DNA of 64,000 nucleotides from Caproicibacter sp047777415 (GCA_047777415.1 JBKEEO010000001.1:744001-808000); one strand, 5' to 3'; positions 20,805-28,624 are shown, numbered from the stretch's first letter. Numbers and translations are program-made. Notes: generated from the sequence alone by a model not told the origin.

Positions 20805-20836
20805 AAAAGCCGTCGGAAATACCGGCGGCTTTTCGT
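20805..20836 (+). terminator. bioY operon terminator
   Basis: AAAAGCCGTCGG and CCGGCGGCTTTT form a near-perfect stem around AAATA, with a short T-rich end. Confidence 0.8.
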
Positions 20837-21013
20837 ATGACAAATTTATTGTAAACATTTGGACATCATAGAGTTTACAATCCAAAGGGAAACAAATCAA
20901 TATCACCAATTTCCACTGTTTGAAATGAAATCGGAGAAATCGTAAGATATCAGCCATATAAAAGAGAATAAGAGAGTGTGCAGTTTATAAATTAAAATTT
21001 CAGACTTTTTATC

Positions 21014-21042
21014 TTGACATGTGTCTGCGCTTATGGTAGCAT
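21014..21042 (+). promoter_or_regulatory. rplM-rpsI promoter
   Basis: TTGACA at 21014-21019, 17-base spacer, TAGCAT at 21037-21042. The preceding 180 bases (20837-21013) are AT-rich and hold nothing I recognise. Confidence 0.7.
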
Positions 21043-21048
21043 TGAAGA

Positions 21049-21144
21049 TGCAATTTGCCGCGCCGATTTTTTACGCGGAATTTCAGTTCCCGCCAAGGAT
21101 GGGAAGACTTTCAGATACCGAATAAAATTCAGGAGGTAACAACC
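21049..21144 (+). promoter_or_regulatory. rplM 5' leader, candidate L13 autoregulatory element
   Basis: About 95 transcribed bases precede rplM. They contain a hairpin CCGCG...CGCGG at 21058-21079 and a second G/C-rich part (GTTCCCGCC...GGATGGGAAG). Firmicutes rplM genes often carry an L13-binding leader; position and size fit, but I could not match the consensus base by base. Confidence 0.45.
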
Positions 21145-21573
21145 ATGTCCACCTATATGCCGAAAGCCGGCAGCATCGAGCGCAAGTGGTACGTCATCGA
21201 CGCCGCCGGAAAGCCGCTTGGACGCGTAGCTGCACAGGCAGCCGTCCTGCTTCGCGGCAAGCATAAAACAACTTTTACTCCTCATGTAGACTGCGGCGAT
21301 CATGTCATCATCATCAATTGCCGCGAAGCGGTGCTGACGGGGAAAAAGCTGCACCAGAAAGTTTATTACCGGCCCACACCGTATGTTGGCCACATGAAAA
21401 AGATTGGATATTCAACTCTGATGAGAGAAAAGCCGTGCAAAGCTATGGAACTCGCTGTTAAGGGTATGATCCCGAACAACACAATTGGCCGCGCCGCAAT
21501 GGCAAGGCTCCGTCTGTATGACGGTGCCCAGCACAGCCACGCCGCCCAGAAGCCACAGGCCTGGGAACTGTAA
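21145..21573 (+). CDS. rplM: 50S ribosomal protein L13
   Basis: 142 residues, usual length. KWYVIDAAGKPLGRVAAQAA at the N-terminus and the GMIPNNTIGRAAMARLRLY segment are characteristic. The frame is open upstream to 21055, but AGGAGGT at 21131-21137 sets the start at 21145. It is followed after 15 bases by rpsI, the standard pair in bacteria. Confidence 0.97.
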   Translation: MSTYMPKAGSIERKWYVIDAAGKPLGRVAAQAAVLLRGKHKTTFTPHVDCGDHVIIINCREAVLTGKKLHQKVYYRPTPYVGHMKKIGYSTLMREKPCKAMELAVKGMIPNNTIGRAAMARLRLYDGAQHSHAAQKPQAWEL

Positions 21574-21588
21574 GGGGAGGATCACAGA

Positions 21589-21990
21589 ATGTACGAAAAA
21601 GCACCATATTTTTACGGAACCGGAAGAAGAAAGAGCAGCGTTGCACGTGTCAGGGTTTATCAGGGCAGCGGTAAGATTACCATCAACGACCGTGACATTG
21701 ACGATTATTTTGGGCTGGAAACACTCAAGGTGATTGTCCGTCAGCCGCTTGTTTTAACAAAAACAGATGAAAAATTTGATATTGTCTGCCGCGTTGCGGG
21801 CGGCGGTGTAACCGGTCAGGCCGGTGCTATCCGCCATGGTATTGCCAGAGCATTGCTGCAGTATGATTCTGAAAATCTGCGTCCCATTCTGAAAAAAGCG
21901 GGATTCTTGACCCGCGACCCGAGAATGAAGGAACGCAAGAAGTATGGTCTGAAAGCAGCCCGCCGCGCACCTCAGTTCTCCAAGAGATAA
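21589..21990 (+). CDS. rpsI: 30S ribosomal protein S9
   Basis: 133 residues, usual length, with GTGRRKSSVARVRVYQGSG at the start and the basic tail RMKERKKYGLKAARRAPQFS that reaches the ribosomal P site. GGGGAGG precedes the ATG. Co-transcribed with rplM. Confidence 0.97.
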   Translation: MYEKAPYFYGTGRRKSSVARVRVYQGSGKITINDRDIDDYFGLETLKVIVRQPLVLTKTDEKFDIVCRVAGGGVTGQAGAIRHGIARALLQYDSENLRPILKKAGFLTRDPRMKERKKYGLKAARRAPQFSKR

Positions 21991-22023
21991 TTATTTATCT
22001 TTATCCATCAAACTTTGTCATGC

Positions 22024-22058
22024 AAAACCCTGCAAACATTACGTTTGCAGGGTTTTTG
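22024..22058 (+). terminator. rplM-rpsI terminator
   Basis: AAACCCTGCAAAC and GTTTGCAGGGTTT form a long stem around ATTAC, followed by TTTTG. Confidence 0.9.
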
Positions 22059-22498
22059 TATGCCGGTGTAAGGCACAGGCGCAAAAAAGCTAACGTCAAA
22101 AACAGAACCATTTTCCCTTTTTTACAGCGAGGAGAAGACTTCAAAACGCAGGACAATCAACTCCGATATCATAAAAAAGCAGATTTTTTTGCGGCAAGAA
22201 AAGACAAATTATGGTGTTATTCACAATTTATGCAAATAGCTTTCCCGCCGCATACCCTTGCGGATTTCGAGCTGGATATGAATAAAATTTGAATGAGAAT
22301 ACGGGCAATTTGGTTCTGAAACGGAATAAAAAAACAACTCTGTAATACTTGTAACAGGTTTGTAACCAATCATTTTCTTGCAGGTTGCACAGAAAATGGC
22401 ACGACATAAAACACAGCACCACCGAGAATTATGTAGAAAAAAGAATAAAATACGGATGATGGTTGTCACTATTGCACAAAGCGATACCAAAAGAAGAT
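22059..22498. other. Intergenic region without recognised gene
   Basis: These 440 bases between the rpsI terminator and the next promoter hold only short or overlapping reading frames without ribosome binding sites. I looked for a cyclic-di-AMP (ydaO) riboswitch, which often precedes YabE-like genes, and did not find its conserved core. Confidence 0.5.
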
Positions 22499-22527
22499 TT
22501 GACATATGGGCAATCGGTGAATATAAT
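22499..22527 (+). promoter_or_regulatory. Promoter of the YabE-like gene
   Basis: TTGACA at 22499-22504, 17-base spacer and TATAAT at 22522-22527: a perfect consensus vegetative promoter. Confidence 0.85.
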
Positions 22528-22558
22528 ATCACGCATTGATGAAACTCCTCAGCACTGA

Positions 22559-22603
22559 CAGTCGGAAAGTGGGGAGAAACAACCCAAAAATTACTTCCGA
22601 CTG
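22559..22603 (+). promoter_or_regulatory. Leader stem-loop next to the YabE-like ribosome binding site
   Basis: CAGTCGGAA (22559-22567) and TTCCGACTG (22595-22603) form a perfect 9-bp stem in the 5' leader. The 3' arm ends directly before the AAGGAAAAGGG ribosome binding region. There is no T-tract, so it is more likely to affect translation or RNA stability than termination. Confidence 0.6.
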
Positions 22604-22622
22604 AAGGAAAAGGGTGTAATGT

Positions 22623-24080
22623 ATGCGTAAGATATTTGAGCCTGTTCTCCAGTTTTTTCGCAGGCTGGCAAAAAAAATGAGAACCGCGGGCAAATTCGGG
22701 TTCATTCGGCGGGCCGGTGCTTTTATATCCGGAGCGAAGACACGCGTTTGCCGCTTTTTCATGGGGCTGTGGCAAAACTGGAACACGGCGCGCAAGGCTG
22801 GACTGATTCGGCTGCTGATTTCATATATGCAGAGAAGAAAAGAAATCGTGCTCCAAAGTGTGCGTGACCGGATAGCAGGCAGGGAATCGGCTTTGAAAAG
22901 CGCGTTGCTGAAACAAGGTGCGGCGCTTGTACTGATGATTCTTGTCACAGTCGGTTCGGTGAAAACGGTTATGGCATCCACCCATATGGCAACCGTCATA
23001 TGCGATGGTGATGCTGCACAGGTGGAGATGACCTCATCGGAAACGGAGAGTATCCTTTTGAAAGCGGGGGTTAAGGCTGGCCCCGACGATATCATTTCCC
23101 GAGAAGATGACCCTGACCATGCCGGCGATGTTATCATTACTGTGAAAACCGCGCGGCAGGTCAGCGTGGAAGCAGATGGAAAAGAAAAGGTCGTTACCGC
23201 CCACTATGGGGACACGGTAGCGGATGTGCTGGTACAAGCCGGAATCAGCTTGGACTCCGATGACTTGGTGACTCCTGATAAAGACGAAGAAGTTACGGAT
23301 GAAACTAAGATTCAGGTTACACGGATGTACCAAATCAAGGTTATTGCGGACGGCAGTACCATAGAGGCAACCGTGAAAGAGGGAACCGTTTCTGACGCGG
23401 TTCGGCAAGCGGGAGTTCAGCTTGGAGACGAAGATATTCTGAGTGTGGACCCGAATGAAGAGATTGCGCAGGGAATGGAAATCCGTGTTTCCCGCGTCAC
23501 GTATCAAGAAGTGACCGAAACGCGTGAAATTCCTTATGAAACAATTACGCAAACAGATTCTACCCTTGCCGCCGGAACTGAAAAAATCAAGACGGCGGGG
23601 AAAAATGGTGTGGAAAAGGTGCTTGTTCGCCAAAAGTTAGTGGACGGAGAAGTTACCGAAACACAGGATATCAGTTCTGAAGTGATTACGGAGCCGGTCG
23701 ACGAGATTAGACTTTTGGGCACGAAGAAAAGTGCAGTTCTTACCGTTGCATCAAACGGTACGCTGATCGACGAAAACGGCAATGAAATACAATACAAAAA
23801 AGTTTTGACCGGCAAATGTTCCGGCTACACCGGAGGGGGTGTGACCTCTACGGGTCAGAAAGCCGCGTTTGGACTTGTGGCTGTGAACCCGAATATCATT
23901 CCGTACGGAACAAAGCTGTACATTGCATCTCCGGACGGATCAGTGGTATACGGTTACGCTGTGGCTGCGGACACGGGCGGCGCTGCGATGAGAGGCACTA
24001 TTATTGCGGATTTGTATTACGACAGTTACGAGCAGTGTATACAATTCGGAACCAGAACCATGAACGTTTATATCTTGTAA
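22623..24080 (+). CDS. YabE-like cell-wall protein (DUF348-G5-3D)
   Basis: A 485-residue membrane-anchored wall protein. A long basic cytosolic N-terminus (about residues 1-95) precedes one membrane helix (about 98-117). Three DUF348 repeats follow (about 122-165, 178-222, 236-280), then a G5 domain (about 290-370) and a C-terminal 3D domain (about 395-485). The 3D aspartates are in AADTGGA and IADLYYD, the fold shared with lytic transglycosylases. In Bacillus the relative YabE is a resuscitation-promoting-factor-type wall hydrolase. The unusually long basic N-terminus before the helix is odd for the family. It forms a single-gene unit with a strong promoter and terminator. Confidence 0.88.
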   Translation: MRKIFEPVLQFFRRLAKKMRTAGKFGFIRRAGAFISGAKTRVCRFFMGLWQNWNTARKAGLIRLLISYMQRRKEIVLQSVRDRIAGRESALKSALLKQGAALVLMILVTVGSVKTVMASTHMATVICDGDAAQVEMTSSETESILLKAGVKAGPDDIISREDDPDHAGDVIITVKTARQVSVEADGKEKVVTAHYGDTVADVLVQAGISLDSDDLVTPDKDEEVTDETKIQVTRMYQIKVIADGSTIEATVKEGTVSDAVRQAGVQLGDEDILSVDPNEEIAQGMEIRVSRVTYQEVTETREIPYETITQTDSTLAAGTEKIKTAGKNGVEKVLVRQKLVDGEVTETQDISSEVITEPVDEIRLLGTKKSAVLTVASNGTLIDENGNEIQYKKVLTGKCSGYTGGGVTSTGQKAAFGLVAVNPNIIPYGTKLYIASPDGSVVYGYAVAADTGGAAMRGTIIADLYYDSYEQCIQFGTRTMNVYIL

Positions 24081-24102
24081 CGCAGAGGAGTTATTAGAGA
24101 AT

Positions 24103-24137
24103 GAAGCGGAGGCCTTAAAAAGGGTCTCCGCTTTGTT
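24103..24137 (+). terminator. Intrinsic terminator
   Basis: AAGCGGAGGCC pairs with GGTCTCCGCTT around TTAAAAAG, followed by TGTTG. Confidence 0.75.
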
Positions 24138-24213
24138 GCGGTTTATCCGTTGACACAGCAAATATGCCGGGGTATAGTGATAACGATATTCGGCAATGGA
24201 AGGAGTTTATATC

Positions 24214-24480
24214 ATGGCATATTTTTACGCAGTGCTGTGGGTCTTGGTTGGTTTTATTCTGATTTTCAGCATGGGACGGGAAAACCGTGTATTCTATCCA
24301 ATCGGTGTATTTTTTTTGATTCTTGGCGCATGGTGGGCAGCGGGCGCTTACACAGGACTAAACCTTTTTGTCGGTGTGTGGGGTTGGATTCTGCGAGGTA
24401 TCACGGCGGCTGCACTGATTCTCGCTTGTGCGGAATTTGCAAAGGAAATAAAAAAAACGCGGAAAAACAGCGGAAAATAA
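24214..24480 (+). CDS. Small three-helix membrane protein, unknown
   Basis: 88 residues with three hydrophobic helices (about 3-22, 28-46 and 52-72) and a lysine-rich C-terminus. GGAAGGAG lies seven bases before the ATG at 24214, so the in-frame ATG at 24196 is not used. I do not recognise a family. It stands alone between a terminator and the rpe promoter. Confidence 0.65.
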   Translation: MAYFYAVLWVLVGFILIFSMGRENRVFYPIGVFFLILGAWWAAGAYTGLNLFVGVWGWILRGITAAALILACAEFAKEIKKTRKNSGK

Positions 24481-24579
24481 CAGGCAGACAGCAAGCGGGA
24501 CTTTTTACTCCCCATTTTCACACACGCGGCATATAATGAAGTGCGGGGCCAATATATTGAAACCGCTTAATCATAGATT

Positions 24580-24606
24580 GTCTGCCGGAGCTTGTCTCCG
24601 GCAGAC
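24580..24606. repeat. Perfect inverted repeat
   Basis: GTCTGCCGGAG and CTCCGGCAGAC form an uninterrupted 11-bp stem around CTTGT. No T-tract follows on either strand. It may end the upstream gene or be a protein or RNA regulatory site; 26 bases separate it from the rpe promoter. Confidence 0.5.
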
Positions 24607-24631
24607 ACCTGTGATAACCCTCTGAATTCAG

Positions 24632-24660
24632 TTGAAAAAAGCCTTGAAGTAAGGTACAAT
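24632..24660 (+). promoter_or_regulatory. Promoter of rpe and the Rnf-like genes
   Basis: TTGAAA at 24632-24637, 17-base spacer, TACAAT at 24655-24660. No other promoter or terminator is seen before 28572, so the five genes are probably one transcript. Confidence 0.7.
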
Positions 24661-24685
24661 AGGAGCAAATGAGGGGTGATTTTGA

Positions 24686-25336
24686 GTGTTGATAGCTTCT
24701 TCGATGCTTGCATCCGATTTTTCCAAACTCAGTGATGAAATTATCCGCATGGATATTTCCGGGGCGGATTGGATTCATCTTGATGTGATGGACGGTCATT
24801 TTGTGCCGAACTTGACCTTTGGGCCGCCGGTCATCGCTGCTATGCGGCAATATACGGACAAGCCATTCGATGTGCATCTTATGATAGATGAACCGCTGCG
24901 CTATATGCCTCAATTTTTACAGGCGGGCGCAGATATCATTACATTTCACACAGAGTCTTTTTCGGACCCTGCAAAAACCATTAAAGCCATTCGGTCCGGT
25001 GGGGCAAAGCCTGCTTTGGCAGTAAAACCCGGCACGCCTGTGGAGGAAGTTTTTCCATATCTGGACCATCTGGATATGGTCTTGGTCATGACGGTGGAGC
25101 CTGGCTTTGGCGGGCAGAAATTTATGCCGGACATGATGGAAAAAGTTCGCCTGCTGAAGCAGAAAAAGCCGGATTTGATGGTGCAAGTGGATGGTGGAAT
25201 CAATTTGGAGACAATCGGAACAGCTGCGGCTGCGGGTGTGGATGTGTGCGTGGCAGGCACGGGCATATTCAAGGCGAAAGACGCAGCGAAAATGATTCGG
25301 GAGCTGAAAGCGGCCGCTGAATTGGGCCGGGAATAA
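24686..25336 (+). CDS. rpe: Ribulose-phosphate 3-epimerase
   Basis: A 216-residue (beta/alpha)8 enzyme that interconverts ribulose 5-phosphate and xylulose 5-phosphate in the pentose phosphate pathway. Metal and catalytic residues are visible in HLDVMDGHFVPNLTFG (about 33-48), DVHLMI, VEPGFGGQKF (about 141-150) and VDGGIN. The start is GTG with GAGGGGTGA before it. It is usually near rsgA or thiN; here it leads an operon with Rnf-like genes, 15 bases apart. Confidence 0.95.
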   Translation: MLIASSMLASDFSKLSDEIIRMDISGADWIHLDVMDGHFVPNLTFGPPVIAAMRQYTDKPFDVHLMIDEPLRYMPQFLQAGADIITFHTESFSDPAKTIKAIRSGGAKPALAVKPGTPVEEVFPYLDHLDMVLVMTVEPGFGGQKFMPDMMEKVRLLKQKKPDLMVQVDGGINLETIGTAAAAGVDVCVAGTGIFKAKDAAKMIRELKAAAELGRE

Positions 25337-25351
25337 CGGAGGTACGGTGCA

Positions 25352-26374
25352 ATGCCGTGCGGTGTAAAGCTGGAGTGTAAAAAAGAGCCATCTCTAAAAA
25401 ATGATATCATTACAGTGCGGGCACCGAAAAATTTGCCGGCGCCGAAGATGTTCGCCCCGCCGCACAAAAAAGCAAGCGCTTCTAAAATATTAAGTGCGGC
25501 GCGGGCTGCAGGCATTGTGGATGAGATTGACGGTGAACCGCTGGACAAAAAACTATCCCGTGTTTCTGCCGCAGGCAACATGGTTTTAATTGCTGTCTGT
25601 TTTGATGAAGATCCTATGACGTCCGCCGAACAAGCGGTGCTGAGGGAATCTCCTTCCAGGGTTTTGAAGGGGTTGGAATTTGCATGCAAAGCGGGCGGCG
25701 TTTCCTCCAAAAAAATAGCGGTGGCATCCCGCGAAGAAATCCAACGCGTGAAAAAAAGCTGTTTAGGCGTTTCTTTTTTGATTGCAGGAAACCGCTATCC
25801 CGCGTTGGCAATTCTGCGCAGAAAACTGGCGGCAAAGGGAGAAAAGGTGTGTTTTATCGGCGCTCAGGCATGTGTTGCGCTTGAAGCGGCGGTGAACCGC
25901 GGCATGGCTCAGAGCGAAACCGTGATTACGGTGGCAGGGGATGGAGTTGCCCGGTGGTTAAACTGCCGGGTGCGCATCGGCACGCCGATAAAAGATGTGC
26001 TGCCGCTGGCAGAGCCAACCGCTCAAACAGCCGCAGTGGTGGTTGGATCCTCCATAAATGGCAGGTGCGTCAATGACCTTTCAGAGACTGTGACACCCGT
26101 CACCCGCTGCATCATTGTGCTGGAAAAACTGCCTCGGCGCAAAGAAATGCCCTGTGTCGGGTGCGGCTGGTGTGAGCGAGTCTGCCCGCGCGGAATCATT
26201 CCGTGGATGATTTTACAGCAGCTGGAGTCCGAATCGCCGAATCCATTTCGGCTGTTCAATGTGGAGCGCTGTATTCGGTGTGAGGCTTGCAGTGTGGTTT
26301 GCCCTTCACAAATTCATCTTGCGGATGTAGTGAAGCGAGCAGAAAAAATAAAGGAAGGCAAGTGTAATCCATGA
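25352..26374 (+). CDS. RnfC-like iron-sulfur protein with degenerate FMN/NADH site
   Basis: 340 residues, shorter than typical RnfC (around 430-450). RnfC is the peripheral subunit that takes electrons from NADH through FMN. Two [4Fe-4S] motifs are intact: C268/C271/C274/C278 and C307/C310/C313/C317, each ending CP. The middle still resembles RnfC (AGIV at 53-56, RIGTP near 208). However, the glycine-rich GLGGAGFPT loop after AGIV is replaced by DEIDGEPLD, and the NAxECEP motif reads AVCFDEDP at 81-88. The N-terminal barrel is also much shortened. NADH oxidation is therefore doubtful. CGGAGG precedes the start, and the stop overlaps the next gene by four bases. Confidence 0.8.
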   Translation: MPCGVKLECKKEPSLKNDIITVRAPKNLPAPKMFAPPHKKASASKILSAARAAGIVDEIDGEPLDKKLSRVSAAGNMVLIAVCFDEDPMTSAEQAVLRESPSRVLKGLEFACKAGGVSSKKIAVASREEIQRVKKSCLGVSFLIAGNRYPALAILRRKLAAKGEKVCFIGAQACVALEAAVNRGMAQSETVITVAGDGVARWLNCRVRIGTPIKDVLPLAEPTAQTAAVVVGSSINGRCVNDLSETVTPVTRCIIVLEKLPRRKEMPCVGCGWCERVCPRGIIPWMILQQLESESPNPFRLFNVERCIRCEACSVVCPSQIHLADVVKRAEKIKEGKCNP

Positions 26375-27348
26375 CCCTGACAAAGGCCGCCTCCCCATAT
26401 CTCAAAAGTGAATTTACGGTTTATGCCATGATGCGCAATGTTCTTTTGGCGCTGATGGCTCTTTTGATTGTGCCGATTGTGAAGTATGGTTTTCGGCCGC
26501 TTGTTGTTGCCGCAGCTTCTATGCTGACGGCTGCGGTCTGCCATGTTATATTTTGTCTGCTGCGCAGAAAAAATATCTCCGTTACGGAAATATCGCCGTT
26601 GGTAACAGGGCTAATGATTCCCATGCTCTTACCGCTGAATACGCCAATTTGGCTGCCCTGCGCTGCCACTGCGTTTGCCGTACTTGTGGCACGGGAGCCG
26701 TTTGGCGGATTTGGGCGCAATCCGTTTAATCCGGCCGCCGCCGGTGTTGCTTTTGCTTCTCTGTGCTGGCCTAAACAGGTATTTTCCTATTTTGATCCGT
26801 CGGGCAGCGTGTCATTCCCGCTGTTTGGTGAGGGCACTTTCAGCATAGTTTCTTCTCCGTCTGCGGTGCTCAAAGAAGGGTTTAAGCCGGATGTTCTGCC
26901 GCTGAATATGCTTTGGGGCAATTTACCCGGTCCGCTTGGATCCACGGCGATTTTGGTCGTGGGAGCGTGTGGGATTTTTTTGTTTCTCAGCAGGGCGGCA
27001 AAGCCGGAAGCAACAATTTGCTTTCTCGGCGCGGCGGCGCTGATTGCGACAATGTTTCCGCGAATTCTTTGCAGTCCGCTGACCTCTGTGAAATACGAGC
27101 TTTTGTCCGGCTCTATTTTTTTCTGCTCCGTATTCATGGTTACCGACCCAATTACGTCACCGCGTACCTTTCCCGGCCGTTGTCTTTACGGAGCGTTTGC
27201 CGGTGCGATGACCATGGCGTTTCGGTGGTTTGGCGCCTTTGAACAGGGTGCTTGCTTTGCACTGCTCGTTGCCAATGCCGCGGCGCCGATTATGGACTCG
27301 ATTGTATTTTGGTTCCGAGGCTGGGAGGGAACAACCGATGAAGTATAA
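26371..27348 (+). CDS. RnfD-like membrane subunit
   Basis: A 325-residue membrane protein of the RnfD/NqrB family with about nine to ten helices. GGFGRNPFNPA at about 112-122 and the GNLPGPLGSTA stretch at about 182-192 are family hallmarks. In active complexes a threonine in an (S/T)xATP motif is covalently flavinylated by ApbE. Here the aligned segment is VSSPSAVLK (160-168), with serine at the acceptor position and no preceding GA or SA. No apbE or rnfG gene is nearby. It overlaps both neighbours (4 and 11 bases), so the operon is translationally coupled. Confidence 0.8.
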   Translation: MTLTKAASPYLKSEFTVYAMMRNVLLALMALLIVPIVKYGFRPLVVAAASMLTAAVCHVIFCLLRRKNISVTEISPLVTGLMIPMLLPLNTPIWLPCAATAFAVLVAREPFGGFGRNPFNPAAAGVAFASLCWPKQVFSYFDPSGSVSFPLFGEGTFSIVSSPSAVLKEGFKPDVLPLNMLWGNLPGPLGSTAILVVGACGIFLFLSRAAKPEATICFLGAAALIATMFPRILCSPLTSVKYELLSGSIFFCSVFMVTDPITSPRTFPGRCLYGAFAGAMTMAFRWFGAFEQGACFALLVANAAAPIMDSIVFWFRGWEGTTDEV

Positions 27349-27982
27349 CAGGATGCTGATTCGCGGGGCACGCTCCATTTTTTTAAACGGGCTTTTGTTC
27401 CGCAATCCCATACTGATTGGTGCGCTGGGAATGTATCCAATTGCTGCGGTTGCTTACAGCGTGAAGAACGCCGCGGCTCTTTCCATTCTGTTCCTCACGG
27501 TTTCTGTGCCGGTTTCGCTTGTGCTTTGCCTGGCCGGTATGCTGGTGCCGCGTTGGTTTCGTCCGGCTCTGGTTTTGCTTGTTTCCGCTTGCTTTTATGT
27601 TCCGGCGGGTTATCTTGCAAATTTGATTTTGCCCGATTCCGTTTCAAGCCTGGGGATGGCTGCAGGGCTGACGATTTGCAATTCGGTAATTTACTCCCGC
27701 GCGGAGGAATACGCGCCGGAGCATTTAGCCGCTGCAGCTGCTGCGGATTCTTTGGGATGTTCGGCGGGATTTGCGCTGACCGCGTATCTTGTCGCATTGC
27801 TGCGTGGGGCGGCCCAGAAAGGCATTAGCCTTCCGGGTGGCTTGAATTTTGTTATAGGTGATGCGGCAAAATTGCCGTTTGCGGGATTTTTGCTGATTGG
27901 CTTTTTTGCGGCGCTGGTTCAGTGGATAAACCGCCTAAGAGCGCGGCGCGGTGAAAAGCGGATCAATAGGAGGCTGCTGTAA
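27338..27982 (+). CDS. RnfE-like membrane subunit lacking cluster cysteines
   Basis: 214 residues, about six helices, RnfE/NqrD family (NPILIGALGMYP at 23-34, RAEEYA at 121-126). In RnfE/NqrD two cysteines, one in LGLCP and one in VNC, help hold the [2Fe-2S] cluster in the membrane. Here they align with Tyr33 and Ser116; a stray Cys114 lies two residues before. The start at 27338 is set by GGGAGGGA; an upstream in-frame start at 27230 lies inside the rnfD-like gene. The stop overlaps the next start by one base. Confidence 0.8.
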   Translation: MKYNRMLIRGARSIFLNGLLFRNPILIGALGMYPIAAVAYSVKNAAALSILFLTVSVPVSLVLCLAGMLVPRWFRPALVLLVSACFYVPAGYLANLILPDSVSSLGMAAGLTICNSVIYSRAEEYAPEHLAAAAAADSLGCSAGFALTAYLVALLRGAAQKGISLPGGLNFVIGDAAKLPFAGFLLIGFFAALVQWINRLRARRGEKRINRRLL

Positions 27983-28572
27983 TGATATTACGAATGTTTT
28001 ACACGGCTTTTCTTGCGGTCGGTGTGGAAAATCTATTGTTTTCGGGAGGAGTGGGTTTCAGCCGCGCTCTTCGCGCTGCACAGCGCCGTGAAAGCATTGG
28101 AGTCTATGCACTGCTTATTACCTGGTTTTCGCTGCTGTCCATGCTTTTTGGCATTTGGTTAAAGCCTGTTCTCCCGGCAGCCTACGGACCAAAAATGATT
28201 TTGCGTTCATCCTATCTAGCGGCAGCGGCCGTCGCCGCTTATGTAATCACATATCTGCTTGCGCGTTTTCTTTTGCCAATACGGTTTATGAAGAAAATAT
28301 CCGTGTTTTTGGCTCCCGCTGCCGTGAACACTGTTGTTTTGGCCATGCCATATGTGCAGTGGTATCTTGCTCTGAAACCGGAAGAGGCGATTGGATACGC
28401 ACTTGGAACCGGTGCCGCGTTTTATCTGGCATCAGTTGTTTTGTCATATGCGGAGGAAAAATGCCGCAATCCGGATATTCCGTCGTCGTTTCAAGGACTG
28501 CCAGCTTTGATTCTGTATATCGGTATTTTATCCATGGCGTTTGCAGGTTTTGCCGGTTCGAAAATCATTTAA
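27982..28572 (+). CDS. RnfA-like membrane subunit lacking cluster cysteines
   Basis: 196 residues, about six helices, RnfA/NqrE family, inverted-topology partner of RnfE. The canonical LGICPFLG motif aligns with VGFSRAL, serine 27 at the cysteine position, and the second TNC motif aligns with VNT, threonine 117. Together with RnfE both helix-hairpin ligand sites are therefore lost. AGGAGG precedes the ATG. It is the last gene of the cluster; the canonical next gene, rnfB, is absent and a terminator follows. Confidence 0.78.
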   Translation: MILRMFYTAFLAVGVENLLFSGGVGFSRALRAAQRRESIGVYALLITWFSLLSMLFGIWLKPVLPAAYGPKMILRSSYLAAAAVAAYVITYLLARFLLPIRFMKKISVFLAPAAVNTVVLAMPYVQWYLALKPEEAIGYALGTGAAFYLASVVLSYAEEKCRNPDIPSSFQGLPALILYIGILSMAFAGFAGSKII

Positions 28573-28624
28573 ATTATAGTAACAGCCAACATTTGGCTGT
28601 TTATAATGGACGAGAGACATCAAT

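Noticed and set aside
22020..22292. 90-codon frame after rpsI
   Set aside because: It begins in the terminator hairpin of rpsI and has no homology.
22059..22622. Cyclic-di-AMP (ydaO) riboswitch before the YabE-like gene
   Set aside because: The conserved core segments could not be found; only a simple stem-loop is present.
22221..22775. 184-codon minus-strand frame upstream of the YabE-like gene
   Set aside because: It overlaps a perfect promoter and the start of the YabE-like gene, and shows no family motif.
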